From Mugil cephalus (lineage: Eukaryota > Chordata > Actinopteri > Mugiliformes > Mugilidae), in assembly GCF_022458985.1 (NCBI RefSeq), contig NC_061779.1, forward strand, positions 19,017,001 to 19,081,000: DNA of 64,000 nt, read 5' to 3'. The stretch's first letter is position 1; each line of letters starts with the position of its first letter. The translations under genes were made by a program, and so were the position numbers. This document shows, piece after piece, positions 24,437 to 36,565 of the stretch. A model generated the notes under the pieces. That model saw nothing but the letters and a program-made list of their open reading frames with translations, did no database searches and was not told the DNA's origin.

Positions 24437-25479
24437 GTTTACCTTTGGTTCCATGGTGTTATACTTAGCACTCCAGATTTCTTGTTCACTATGTTATTTA
24501 ATCTAAATGCTGTTTTATACTGTTATATTGTTACTTATTGTTGTTGTTTGGACAAACTGGGCCTCGGTGCTTCATGTTGTTCCACATCATGCACGTAGTA
24601 TGTTGTTGGAATGACAATAAGGTTTCCTTGAATCCTTGAACAGTCAAGCCAGACAGTCAAAGCAAGGTAAGATTTTAAGATAATAATGCTTGGCTGTTTT
24701 GTATCAACTGTTGTTTGTTGTGTGAGTCTGGAATTGTACACGTGTAGCTCTAAAGAAAAAGTAGGCAGGCACTCTTTAAGACATATTTCTGGTTCCTCCA
24801 GTGGAGTCTGGATCATCAGTCGTCTAAAATGAGATCACTATTTACCAGCTAATGGCATGTTTTCTGTTGTGCAGCATGTGGCATGATGAACCTGTCCTTG
24901 TACAAAACGTCCAACTGTCAAAGTCATCCCAGTTTTCTGATTTATCTTGACGTCTTCCGTTCAAAAGCCGATATGAAAGCTGCTAATGAGTCAGTTCATT
25001 TGAATGGAATCAGGTCATAAGCACAATCTGGGTCCAAAGGCAAAACAAAAGGGATAAAAGTTGTCACATATTTATCAAGACAGTTTTAGGAATTCATGAG
25101 CAAGCTTCAATTTTTGCCACTATTCATTAAAGTAAAAGCATGCTCACATACGAATACAATAAATATCCCCAGAAATCTCTTTTCTGAGTGTCTTGTGTTA
25201 AATTACGGTGCGTGTGTGTGAGTGTGTCGATGGCCCAAAGTCTAGTGGCATTTTGGCAGATATCCCAGAATACACTGGGCTAATAAGTAGCCTCTGAGCA
25301 GTGGGGACTGTTCTTTCTGTCCTCAAGCTGGTGTGCTCTGCTGGACAGACCGTTTTTGGGATCGTAGCCAGAGATTTTTGAGGAAATATGAGAGGGCAAC
25401 CTCCTGCAATCATGCAGTGTCGGTGACCACTCGAGTGCAACGCAGTGGCGAGCTGCCACTCAAGATGCCGCTAGATCAT

Positions 25480-25498
25480 TGTGTGTGTGTGTGTGTGT

Positions 25499-25529
<31 letters not shown>
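25480..25529. repeat. (TG)n microsatellite
   Basis: GT dinucleotide run with one gtatg interruption. It gives cysteine/valine runs in translated frames, which are artefacts. Confidence 0.95.
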
Positions 25530-26721
25530 CTTCATAGACCATGGGAAAACCGGTCTGGGAAGCTGCTGCGGAGGCACCTGCAACGTATTGTTCATAATTT
25601 ATCGAGAAACACAATCATGATCTGAATTTCCATTTCTTCTTTCTTTAAATGGTTACACTCAGAAGTCCTGCAGAAAGTTATTTTAGTTATTTTCCAACAT
25701 CACGTTTGATCAGCAACCAGTTTTCTGCACGTTTCAGCATGTGTTAATGTTGGTCAATTTTGAGGAGTTGCAGGTCACTGCTGCCCTCTGTGTGTCTTTT
25801 AAGTAATTACAGTGTCCCTCTGTGCTCACATTTGACCAAAATTAGAGATGCAAGAGAGTGGAGGGGCTCTTAAATTATATTACTGCTGTAAACATACAAA
25901 AATCACTGAACACCATCCAACACAAAGGCTATTTAAATGCTGTTCGCTCCCTGGGGTATTCTTAAAAAAAAGAAAAAAAAAAGAAAAATACATTTAAGTA
26001 GATCAACAGTGCTCCTTTTTGAGAGTGGGGTTCCCTGCAGTGAGCTCTGAGTGTACATCAGTGCCACACTGCTAAAAGCCTTGTACGCGCAGGCAGCGGA
26101 CCTATACAGTCACACTGAATCTTCTATTTGACCCTGTAGTGGTGCCCATACCCCCTGTTGCTCCTCTCTGTCTCTCTGAGCGGGTCCTCCCATTCATTTG
26201 GCTCATTTGAATTCCAACATGAGGGACCTCTGACGAGCCGGGTGAACTTGTTACACTCCGCGACAAGACTGCTAATTAATCGCAACCACTGTACACTTCA
26301 AGCATTTGGTGATGATTTGTGGACATAAATCTGACAGTGTTTTATCTAATGATGTGGATACACCTGTGTGAAGCCCATAATTACTGAGAGCGGCACATGT
26401 GCGTCAGAGGGTGTTTTGTTATGTTGCGTGCCTAAATACCTGTGACGGGCCAAGTTAAGACTTTTCCCAAAGAATTCAATTGTTCTCCAGTGGCCCTATA
26501 GTTGAAACTTGTCCTCAGATCTTCCCTGAAAGCCTGATTTTGATGTGGGTACTTTTCTTAAATAAATTACATTCCGAGTGACAAATTACTGGCAGTTGTC
26601 CTAAACTGTTCAACAGTAGTAATCAAATACACACACACAAAACTCAGCAAAACTCTGGATAAAAAGAGAGAGAGTGAGAGAGAGAATCGGTGTCCATAGC
26701 TGGATTGTTTGGAAGTAGCAA

Positions 26722-26900
26722 ATACACTGATCAGCCACAACATTAAAACCACTGACAGGAGAAATGTTGTGACAATTCGATGTTCTGCTGGGAAACTGTT
26801 GGACCTAGACCAGACCAGGCACCCCCACCCAATAGTAATGACACTCTTTGATGGTAGCAGCCACCCCAAGCAGGATGCAGCCTGACACACACACACACAC
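26722..26900 (+). mobile_element. gatcagccacaacattaaaacc repeat, partial copy
   Basis: Begins with acactgatcagccacaacat, then taaaaccactgacaggag, then the interior gatgttctgctgggaaac and aatgacactctttgatgg, as in the same family elsewhere in the window. It ends in a CA run at about 26885-26902. Confidence 0.75.
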
Positions 26901-27000
26901 ACAAACATTTTTTTTTTAGAAACAACTCAAAAAAAACATGAAGAACAGCACAAGGTGTTGACCAGACTTTAGCAGGGGAGGTCGCAGTTGATTAGATATG

Positions 27001-27046
<46 letters not shown>
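27001..27046. repeat. (AT)n microsatellite
   Basis: TA dinucleotide run at the left border of a hAT-like repeat fragment. Confidence 0.93.
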
Positions 27047-27150
27047 ATAATTTTCCCCCACAATTTACCCCCTCAAGCACCCTACGGTTGCACATGTAAT
27101 CTCTCCATCAGTTGGGGGTTCTTTGACCTGAAAAACGTAGAAGCCCCTGG
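27047..27150 (+). mobile_element. hAT-like repeat fragment (ccatcag-tt-gggggt family)
   Basis: Shares ttccccc/cacaattt-acccc, taatctctccatcagtt-ggggg and gacctgaaaaacgt with the copy at 54.3-54.8 kb and, on the other strand, with 60.15-60.40 kb. Only a fragment is present. Confidence 0.6.
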
Positions 27151-28557
27151 TCTTAGATGGATGGGTGCTGATTCAACGTTATGTTCATTTTGGAAATGAT
27201 AATAAATGGTGGTCTAATCCTATCTTTTCGGCTCTAACAAGTAAAAACTCATCCTCTTTTGTTCACCCCCGAAGGCTCCTTGAACATCACATGGCCTCCT
27301 CTGATCACCTCCTCCACCTTCAGAGTTTGTTAGACCTCGCTTTCTGCTTTCCCTCGCAGCTCCCCCTCTTCTTAACCTTTTCATCCACTGTCAGATCCGC
27401 TCTTCTTCCACTGTCATAATCATCACTCATCCCCTCCCTTCCCCGCCACCACATGAGCTCAGCCCAGGAGTCTGGCTCGGTGGTATGCAGCGCTGGGATC
27501 CAGCGACTGTACGGTTAGAGGAGGCGTGGAAGAGAGGATGAGGCTTTTCAAAGACCGTCCTGTGCACAGGTGCGATGGCTTTCCTCCACCGGCAAACACA
27601 GGGTATTCATCTGAAAGGTCGTCAGCTTGCGGTTGCACGCCCCTGTCAAACACTTTTGATGGCCCTTCAGGCCCTTCTGGCACCAGACAACATCTTTACA
27701 TTACAAATATTACACCTAGGCGCTCACCACATCTGGCTCGTGTTTACACCCCGATGTAACACGCACACACACACATTCACACATAATTACCAAGGCGCAG
27801 ATGCACACTGCAGCCTACCAACCACGCACCATCGCGCCTATGAAGTCACACACCATCTTACACGGGGGATTCATTACACTCACTAACACACACATGAAAA
27901 GAGAGATGGGTTTCACGATAAACAGCCGCTGACAAGCTACCCATTAAACTCATAAATTCAGCGTTATATGTTTGTGAAAGCCCCTATCAAACATCAGGAG
28001 TAAAGACAATACACACTCCTGGCCACCAAAATTGCACTAATGGCTCTCATTATGCGTTTCCACACAAAATAACTTAATTACAGTTTGCTCACACATGTGG
28101 CGCAGTCAGCATTTTACGTAATCCAGACCATGTGCAGGCTTTGTCACAAGACGTACAAAAATCCCATCAAAGAAGAAGAGGAGTCGCCTTTGGCTTGTGA
28201 GTCGCACGCTTTCACCGAGAAGAGCATAATTTTTGGTGTCATCGGGCACAGCCTAAAAACACAATGAACGGGCCTGCGTGTGACGGCTGCCTCCCCCGGG
28301 CTCAGATCATCTCGCGTGCGCCGTTTGCAGGGGGGATAAACTTGACTGATGCTCAGCTGTGAAAAAAGCACGCGGCGCGTTGCCATCGTTGGCGCTCGTC
28401 GGAATGATATGCGACATTCGAGGGTTGCGTTTGTGTGGGAGCTGGCTGCACTAATGGCGGCACCGGCCCCGTAAACATTACGAATAAAATCTCACATTTT
28501 TTAATTTTCACGGTTTTTAATTCAATCTTGAAGTTCTGCTTTCATTTATGTGGGACC

Positions 28558-28723
28558 CAGACGACTAGTGATGAGTCTCTTTTTAATGATCATGTCAATC
28601 ATTTTATTTCTTCTGTTTTCATTCAAATGGGTGGTTAAGCCAGACGACTAGTGATGAGTCTCTTTTTAATGATCATGTCAATCATTTTATTTCTTCTGTT
28701 TTCATTCAAATGGGTGGTTAAGC
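28558..28723. repeat. Perfect 83-bp tandem duplication
   Basis: The segment starting cagacgactagtgatgag and ending gggtggttaagc occurs twice head-to-tail with no difference. The two copies are 28558-28640 and 28641-28723. Their identity implies a recent event or an assembly artefact. Confidence 0.95.
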
Positions 28724-30403
28724 ACTGTGAGCAGTTCATGGCTTCGGTGACTTAATAACTCCAAGTTAAACTTTGGATTTGAGTTTTATTTTTATCTTAG
28801 TCTGTGCCTGAATGACCTCAACCATCCCATCACATTTGGTATCCTCATATTAGCGCCGTGGCCATTTTGTCATGAGAATGTTGACATGCAAATGAGTCCC
28901 TGTCTTATTGCACGTGTTTTTAGTTTCAAAGTGTATTATTCTTCAGACACCTCGCAATCCATCACACCCCACCCATCCAGTGAGGCAGCCAGGCCCTCCA
29001 GTCCACACGGAATTGATCCCAGTTCAACAAACAAAGGGTAAATAGCAACTAACACGCCATAAACGGATCAAGCCTTGCCGGTGCACACTGGAAAAAGTGG
29101 TACTGCGAGCACTTCAGAGCTAATGCTTGAATTTGTTTTGCCAACTTGCAATTGCAGTTTGACACAAGTTGGATTTTGATGGGGTTGTTTGTTTCGTGCA
29201 GCTCTGAAGCTTCAGAGTGAATAATGAGTTAGAATGCGTTTCTTTCATCTTGCTACGTGTTTGAGGAAAATTGAGTCAAGGGCTCACTTCATGTTTCACT
29301 CCATGTTTCGTCCAATCCATCAGTGACATCAAAATGACATCAAAATGCTGGAGATGACACGGTGAAACCCAAGATATATTCTATTCTATTATATCCACAC
29401 ATATGATTATGTAGTTGAATTGTTGCCCAGTGTCTGTTTAAAATATGTTAATAATATATTTCTGAAGTTATTTTTTGCTCCCTTCAAATTTTCACTTCGT
29501 GATTAAAGAAGAAGACGCATACAAAAATGTGACAAAATAGGACAGATACAATTTTTCAGATGTAGAACATGCATTCAAAACACGCTGAATTGTCCAAGGG
29601 TAAGCGTGTGGTTCTTGAGAATGTGTGTTAGATAACTTCAATAAGATTTCACGTGATGCATAAAAGACCGAAGGCAGGTTCACATTAAACTGCTTGCACA
29701 TGAGACAGTCCTGTGCTCCAGTCCAACATACAGGTTGGAGAATGTCGTATGAGGACTGAAAATCTGAAAAGATGAAAGAGTATCATGTCCGTGACGACCA
29801 GCCGCCTTTGTCTTAAAGATCAATGTGTCACAGGGAATTTAAGCAATGGAAGAGTTGCAAACTAGTCTTGGTTCAGTTCTAGATACTACAGATACTATTA
29901 GGGGTCTTCCTGAAGTGTAGGGAAGTAAAACCTGATCTTCAATCCAGAAATCACGATGCTGCAAGACAGAGCAAATCATATGCCAAAGGTGCAAAAGGTG
30001 ACTCATGTGGTTCATCAGTCGTCCATTCATACTGCCTCCGTGTTTGTCGTTCTATCAGGTTCTTAAAATTAGTTCAGTTATTTTCCAAAATCTAACAAGT
30101 ACTCATTAAAAAAAATAAATAAATAAATAATTACCATACATGGAATTGCAAATTAGAGTGAATTTAAAAACGAAATATCCGGTTTACTAACTTTTTTTTC
30201 TTACTAAATGGCGGTTAAAGAAATTATGTCCATTCATGCACAGCTGGAGTCAGTCTCTCTGCTATCCACTAGAGGACACTGTGATACTGAAAACATGTGA
30301 GGTACAGCTAGACCTCTGACTCTGTCTCCTTTTTTTTTTTTTGGAGCTATAAACTTTAAAACCCCATAAGAGCATCAATATTATGTAAGCTTTTACCGAG
30401 CTG

Positions 30404-30726
30404 TAAGAACACGGCGCGCAGACGTCCCGCACCGCCACTTTTTCTATATTTCCGCTTCATAGGTGGAGACTTTGAGTGGGACAGCCCAGCGGCCGTGTTA
30501 CGTTTGGGGAAGTTGCTCAATATCGGAAAACACACTTTAACCTCACTGTGAACAAAATATCCGTTCGCTGCTGATCTGCTTTTTTATGAATGCATCAGCC
30601 GGAGCATAATTAACACATATACGCCGTGTAACATGACAAAATGAGTTCCAAATAAGAAACCTAAGAAACCTAAAGCGTTTCTTCTTTTTTTTTTTTTTTT
30701 TTTTTTTTTTAGAGTTTCCTCGCCGG
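30404..30726 (+). promoter_or_regulatory. irak4: Putative irak4 promoter and 5' leader
   Basis: A local rise in CpG (acggcgcgcagacgtcccgc at 30411-30430, and cagcggccgtgttacg near 30490) lies 250-300 bp before the start codon, with no TATA box in a clear position. Between it and the ATG is a 24-nt poly-T run (30687-30710). The position suggests a TATA-less promoter, as usual for a widely expressed signalling gene. The start site itself cannot be seen. Confidence 0.45.
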
Positions 30727-33700
30727 ATGGATAATTCACCTACTTCCGCTACTTATATTCGTAACATCAGTTATGGTTTACGCCGTAAATTGTCCGACTT
30801 TTTGGACCCCCACGACATGTGGAAGGATGTGATCGTGTCCATACGGAAGCCGAACGGGGAGCTGAGGTACTCTCAGCACCATGTCAGGTGAGACACTGGT
30901 AGACACAATGATACGTTGTTTACTAATGATGCGAATGAAATCACAACCCGTCCATCCGTGTGTCCACAGGAGATTTGAGTGCCTTGTCGCCCAGGGTAAG
31001 AGCCCCACTGTGGAGCTGCTCAATGACTGGGGGACCAGCAACTGCACAGTGGGCGAACTTGTGGACATTTTGAAGAGTCACAAGTTACTGGCTGCTGCAA
31101 GTGTCCTGCTGCCTGGTATGATTTTCAGAAGGCACCCACATCATTATCGCAGACACGTAGCCCTACACTTACTGCCACATAGGTTTGGATGCTGACACAT
31201 TATATTGAAACCACCTCAAACTCTGTGGCATGCAAGCAGACCACCCCACAAGCTCTGCACCCAGTCCTGTTCAGTCCAAATAAATTTGTACCACTGCAGT
31301 GGCATGTTCTTCTGGGAAACCTTGAGTCGTGGCATTTGTGTGGATGTAACTTTGATACCGAGTACCACCTAACAGACCATATATCAATGGCAGGGTGGTC
31401 GTTGCATCCTGGTGCCATATGCTAAGCTAAGCTCTCCACCATCCGAGTTGTAAAAGACAATGTGATTCATCAGACCAGGCCAGTGCACCTTCTTTTATTG
31501 CACCGTGGTGCTGTTCTGATGTTCGCGTAACCACTTTTGGGACACTTTTCCTTCCTTGTGACCATGTTTGTTTGGTACCAACTACCAGGACCAGGAACAC
31601 TCCAGTCATGAGCTCCAGTTTTGGAGGCGCATCCAGTCGTCAAGCCACCACAACGTTTACCTTGTCGTAGTCACGCAAATCCTCCCACACGCCTATCTTT
31701 CCTTCTTCTCTTAATTTTTACCAAAGTATAAGACTTCAGTCATAAAAGACATTTCCAGTAGAAATGAGAAATGAGAGTGGAAAATTTCCACTCTCATTTC
31801 TTGTTGATCGGTGATTGAGGATTCTCCCCGGTAACAAAATAATCTACTTCTTCCACTCCACTTTTTCTCCAACATCTTGACTCTTGATTTCTCTTTGGTG
31901 CTGGCGTTGAAACAAAAATTTAATAAATTGAATGTTTTTTTCATGCCGAGAAGCAGGAAGCTGTTTTCAACTGTCGCTTATTAATCCAGTTTGTAATGGG
32001 AGGAGTAGGATTGGGTTGTCATTCTTTTCTCCAATTTTAATGTGAATAGTGAAAATGACAATGACGATTTGCATCTAAGATAAAAGGTTAGAGGCTGCAC
32101 TTAAACTTGCTATCTGACTGTACTTTGAATCATTCTTGGAACTCTTCTAACACCTACATCACCTTCATCAAAGCACTTTGTTCAGTGTTGTCTTTATTGC
32201 ACAGGAAATGAGACACATCTGTCTGAAACATTCGTATATTAAGGACTATTTTCCATTTGAACTGCAAAACCAATTGATTTCCTGTGAAAGTAAAGTGATC
32301 TCTGAGAAATCAGGTGCAGATTTGCAAAATCAATGAATTCTTTCTAAACACTGGGCCGTAATCCCGGCCGTTTTTCAGGATGCATCATGACCATCTATGC
32401 TGTAAAATAACTTTTCTATATCTTTTTTTTTTTGTCCACCCACAGTGGAAGAGTTCGCTTCAGCGGAGATGCCGCCGGTCTCCACAGTAAAAACAGACAG
32501 CGCTCTTTCAACCAGACCGCTGGCAGAGAGAGAGGTGCAGACGGAGCAGGTCACCTCTGTCCTGCAGCCAGACGCACCGCCTGACAGCAGTGAACCAGGT
32601 GGCCGAGGCTATATTTTATTCAAACTAAGTCAACCTCATCTATATTTGTCTGACTTTTGTGAGATACGGTTTATCTGGTGAAAACCCCAGTCCAGTTTAC
32701 TTCCATGTCAGTTGACATTCATTTATGATTTATAATCCTCCTCGTTGTGAGAGGAAGTTGCACATTTGGACTGAAACACTACAAACCTTCAGAATGATTA
32801 GTGTATGAACAATGATGCTGGGTGTGGTGCTAGTAAATAAAATAAAAAATAAAATGTTTTCTCTGTAGGAATATGAAGTAAATATAAAACGGAAATACGT
32901 GACAATAGAATTAGTACAGAATAAGTAAGTATTGGTCTTTTTTTTTTTTTTGAATGATCCCTTCAGGTTTCTCCAGTTTCCCGTACAGTGAGCTGATGAG
33001 GATTACCGGCAACTTTGACGACCGTTCCTCGTCAGTCGGGGGCAGCCGAATCGGAGAGGGAGGCTTTGGGACGGTCTACAAAGGTCTCCTGAACAACATG
33101 CCTGTTGCAGTGAAAAAGCTCAATCCGGTAAATGAGAACAGTTTCATTCCGAACACATTATTTTGTAGATCTTGTAAAATAAATAAATAAATAAATGTAA
33201 AAATAAATAACACATAATGTTACTGTCTCATTTAGATGGATGACATGACACCTGAAAAGCTGCAAGTACAGTTCAACCAAGAGATCCAGACTCTAAAAGC
33301 GTAGGTCCCGCACAACTAACTCTGAGCATAAAGGCAACTATATGTATTTAAACACAGTTATTCAATTCATCCACAGGTTGAAACACGAGAACTTGGTCGA
33401 CATGGTTGGATTTTCCTGCGATGAACAGCACCTGTGTCTGGTGTACGCCTTCATGGCCAACGGCTCTTTGTTGGACCGACTGGCTTGTTTAGTAAGCACT
33501 CCGCACGCGCTCTCATGTCTAGTGCTTGAGCCTTTACGTGGAGAATTAAATCTTGTTGTTGTTGTTTCCCATTCAGGACGGAAGTGCTCCGCTGTCATGG
33601 CAACAGAGATGCTTGATCGCAGAGGGGACAGCTAGAGGTTTGGAGTATCTGCACAGCAACCACCATGTGCACAGAGATGTTAAAAGGTAAACAGAGTGGA

Positions 33701-36565
33701 GTCATTATTATTAATGTTGTTAAAAGAACCTTTTCTTCAAAGAACAGGTTTTGGAAATTTGGTAAGTTTATACTTTCACGCTGAGAAGACTGAAATTTTA
33801 AAATGTGAAACCAGTGCCAGAGGCTAGTGAGCTTATCTGAGCATCAAGATTAAACTAAACGAATCGTGTTCACTATTGTTTTTATAAGTTACAAAGTACA
33901 ATTACTCATGCACTACACTTGAGATGCTTTAACTTTTTGTGAGCATGATTAAATAAGGCTCCCCAGCATCACGTAAAAGAAGTAAATCATCTCCAATCGT
34001 GTCGGCTGCAACTTTAAAAGTGTTGAAATATGAATGCATTACTAAATATTGTTTAATAATATGAGAGAGAAACGTCCCATTCTGCATGAGGAGTACTTTT
34101 ATGCACCCATCAGATATAACATTACCAACATGGTGATCAGTGGTCATGTTGTGGCCGAGTGGTAGATTGAGTTGGATTGCGGAACTGTTATTTTTTTCAC
34201 TGCTAGTTTTCACATTTTTGCTTTTGTTCAAAATACACAAACTAGATATTATATATTTTTTCTTTAACATGGATTTTAGAAGTATCCACCAAGCTAGCAA
34301 TGGTGTCTGTAGAGTAAATTTTATTACCTTTGGACAGAAACCCAAGCTTTTCTGTTTCTCCCTGTTTTGCATTAGCATGTGAAGCTAAGCTAACTAAATA
34401 GCAGGGATCTTCTCCCAGTTAGCACATTTAACTATTCCTGTAATATCAGCAGAAAGATGTGACCTTTTTATATTCTCTATTGTTCTGTGTGTGGTTTTAA
34501 TAATCTAATATATATATATTTTCTCTTCCTGTCAGTGCCAACATCCTGTTAGATGAAAACTTCGTGGCAAAGATCTCGGACTTCGGCCTGACCAGAGCGT
34601 CAGCCAAGCGGACGTCATCCACCATGATGACGGACATGGTGGTGGGCACCCGCGCGTACATGGCCCCCGAGGCGCTCCGAGGGGAGATAACGCCAAAATC
34701 TGACGTCTTCAGCTTCGGAGTGGTAGGATTTCTGCAGATGCGCGGGTATTTTGTTAGGAACGGAGAAAGTGCCTCTGTAACGCAGAATGTGGAACAACAG
34801 TCAGCAGTTTACTTGAGTGCCAGGTTCCACCAAAACCACTGACACGTACATTATCACAGGACACAAACATGAACCGTATACATATCTTCACATCTGTGTA
34901 AGCTGAGCTCAGTGTTGTTTATCATCTTTCATTATTTGATTGATTGATTATCATGTGTATAATCCGCTCTTCCCAGCATACATCAGTGTGGGAATATTAG
35001 CATGTGGCACGTGTTGGAGTAATAAAGGTTTCCTGTGTGCCAGGAGATTAACCTCCTCTCTCCACCATCTACAGGTGTTGTTAGAAATATTATCTGGACT
35101 CCCGCCAGCGGATGAAAACAAGGAGCCACAGTTCTTGGTAAGTTGCACAAAAGCGGCTCGTACTGTTTATCAGTCAAGCTGTTGTTTGCTATTAGAGCTT
35201 ATCGGAATCCTAATATTTAGGTCGCGCTATCAGTTAATGGAGTTGCTGCGTTTACATGTGCGATCTCAAATGTGAGCGTATCCTTCCGGTAATGCTGTGT
35301 TTCCTTATTCCCGCAATCTCACCCCAGATGGAGATGAGGTATGACATAGACGACGAGGAGCTGACGCTGGAGGACTTCGTGGACAAAAAGATGAAAGACT
35401 GGGAGCTGAGCCAGGTGGAGAGTATCTACTCTCTGGCCGGCAACTGCCTCCACGACAGGAAAAACAGGCGGCCGCTCATCAAACAGGTACGCCGTGGGTG
35501 GACGCAGGAACATATTGAGAGACGTCGGACCGGTTTCTGCACGTCACCATGAGCTAAATATCTGTGAAGGAAGAGGGAGGAATAGGGAATAATAATAACA
35601 ATAATACAAGGGATAACAAAAGATGAGAGTGGTAGAAAGGAACAGGGCATGAGACGATGGTGGTGTTGAGACGCCCTGGACAACCAAGATGGCGTTATGA
35701 TGGGGAGACTTGGGACAAAGCAAATCATTTGGTGATGCTGAAATGTAGAATGTGGCAGCGTGGAAGAAAGCGGAAGTGTAAGAGAGAGTGGTGCCGGTCG
35801 AAATTGACACACGGAGACGGGTCTCATGAACAGATGGAACTGATTTAATGTTCGTCCGAGCTTCGTCACTCTGATCCTGTAATGAAGAGGTAAAGTGTTG
35901 TGTTGTTGTTTCCAGTCATCCTTAATGAAGACCAGATGAACTGTGGAAGTATGAATAGGAATTTAGACCAATAAATATAACATGTGACTGATACACTGAT
36001 CAAGCAAAACATTATGACCATCTTCTTAATATTGTGTAGGTCTCCTTCGTGCCTCCAGAACAATTGCGACTCATCAGTGAATGGACATGTGTCTTCTGTG
36101 GGTGTCCTGTGGTGTCTGGAAACAGAATGTTGTTAGTGGGGGGGGTCTATGGGTCCTATGGGTTGAGGGGAGGGGCCTCTGTGGATCATCCCACAGATCA
36201 GACTTGATCAGTTTGAGATCTAGTGAATTTGGAGGCCAGGTCCACACCTGAGGGTGGCTGCTGGCATCAAGGAGTGTCATATGAATACCAGGTCCAAAAG
36301 TTTCCCGGCATAACATTAAACTGTCACGAGATGATCGATGTTATTTATTTCTCCTGTCAGTGGTTTTAATGTTGTGGCTGATCTGTGTATATCCTTAATT
36401 AGATTTTGCAATACACTCAAGGTTTTTCATGTCCAAAATGCTCATAAAAATAGAAAAGTCTACTTGTTTTTATGCGACAGCCGTCTACCTCTGTCTTCAC
36501 AGGTCTTCTCGGAGATTCATGGAGTCGTTAAAAGCATTTCCCTGGACTCTCCGGCTCGGCAGTGA
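30727..36565 (+). CDS. irak4: Interleukin-1 receptor-associated kinase 4
   Basis: IRAK4 is the serine/threonine kinase that joins MyD88 in the Myddosome below Toll-like and IL-1 receptors and phosphorylates IRAK1/2. Eleven coding exons splice in phase: 30727-30887, 30970-31115, 32446-32598, 32967-33127, 33236-33300, 33377-33491, 33577-33686, 34536-34722, 35075-35137, 35328-35486 and 36503-36565. They give 460 residues, the same length as human IRAK4. Residues 1-103 or so are the death domain ([31 protein letters not shown]). A variable linker follows, then the kinase with glycine loop GEGGFG, VAVKK lysine, tyrosine gatekeeper in CLVYAFM, HRDVKSANILLD catalytic loop, DFG and the APE motif in YMAPEAL. 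The activation loop keeps Ser/Thr residues (SSTMMT) where human has its phosphosites. The last exon is less conserved and ends SPARQ. All key catalytic residues are present, so the gene looks functional. Confidence 0.97.
31190..31740 (+). mobile_element. Old gatcagcc-family element in irak4 intron 2
   Basis: Degenerate but ordered similarity to the common fish element: gctgacacattatattgaaacc at the left, then ttcatcagaccaggcc, then gttctgatgttcgcgt, then gaccaggaacactccag, then tttggaggcgcatccagtcg and cacgcaaatcctcccacacg at the right. No transposase frame remains. Confidence 0.7.
31768..31800. repeat. Perfect 16-bp palindrome with 1-nt centre
   Basis: gaaatgagagtggaaa, one A, then tttccactctcatttc. 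The arms are exact complements, and part of the left arm is preceded by another gaaatga. It lies in irak4 intron 2 just right of the old repeat and may be cruciform-forming or a transposon end. Confidence 0.9.
34310..34420 (-). mobile_element. Antisense fish SINE-like fragment in irak4 intron 7
   Basis: Reads on the - strand as gttagcttagcttcacatg, gaaacagaaaagcttggg and tctgtccaaaggtaataaaa, matching the order of the common fish element seen in sense at 8.2 kb. Confidence 0.6.
35985..36392 (+). mobile_element. gatcagcc-family element with both ends, irak4 last intron
   Basis: The left end (atacactgatcaagcaaaac, attatgacc) and right end (cagtggttttaatgttgtgg, ctgatctgtgtat) are inverted copies of one another, giving terminal inverted repeats of about 30 bp around some 400 bp. 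The interior has ctcatcagtgaatggacatg and ttgatcagtttgagatc. No coding capacity, so it is non-autonomous. It sits between coding exons 10 and 11 of irak4. Confidence 0.75.

Larger units (their letters stand above)
24437..30690. other. Intergenic region upstream of irak4, no protein gene recognised
   Basis: Contains TG and AT microsatellites, several repeat fragments and an 83-bp tandem duplication, all listed separately. Segments at 26.2-26.5 and 27.9-28.5 kb look unique and could be regulatory. In mammals pus7l lies head-to-head with irak4, but I see no PUS7L-like coding exon here. Confidence 0.5.

Noticed and set aside
26567..26925. Cys/Val-rich minus-strand frames
   Set aside because: They translate a CA run and a gatcagcc-family repeat.
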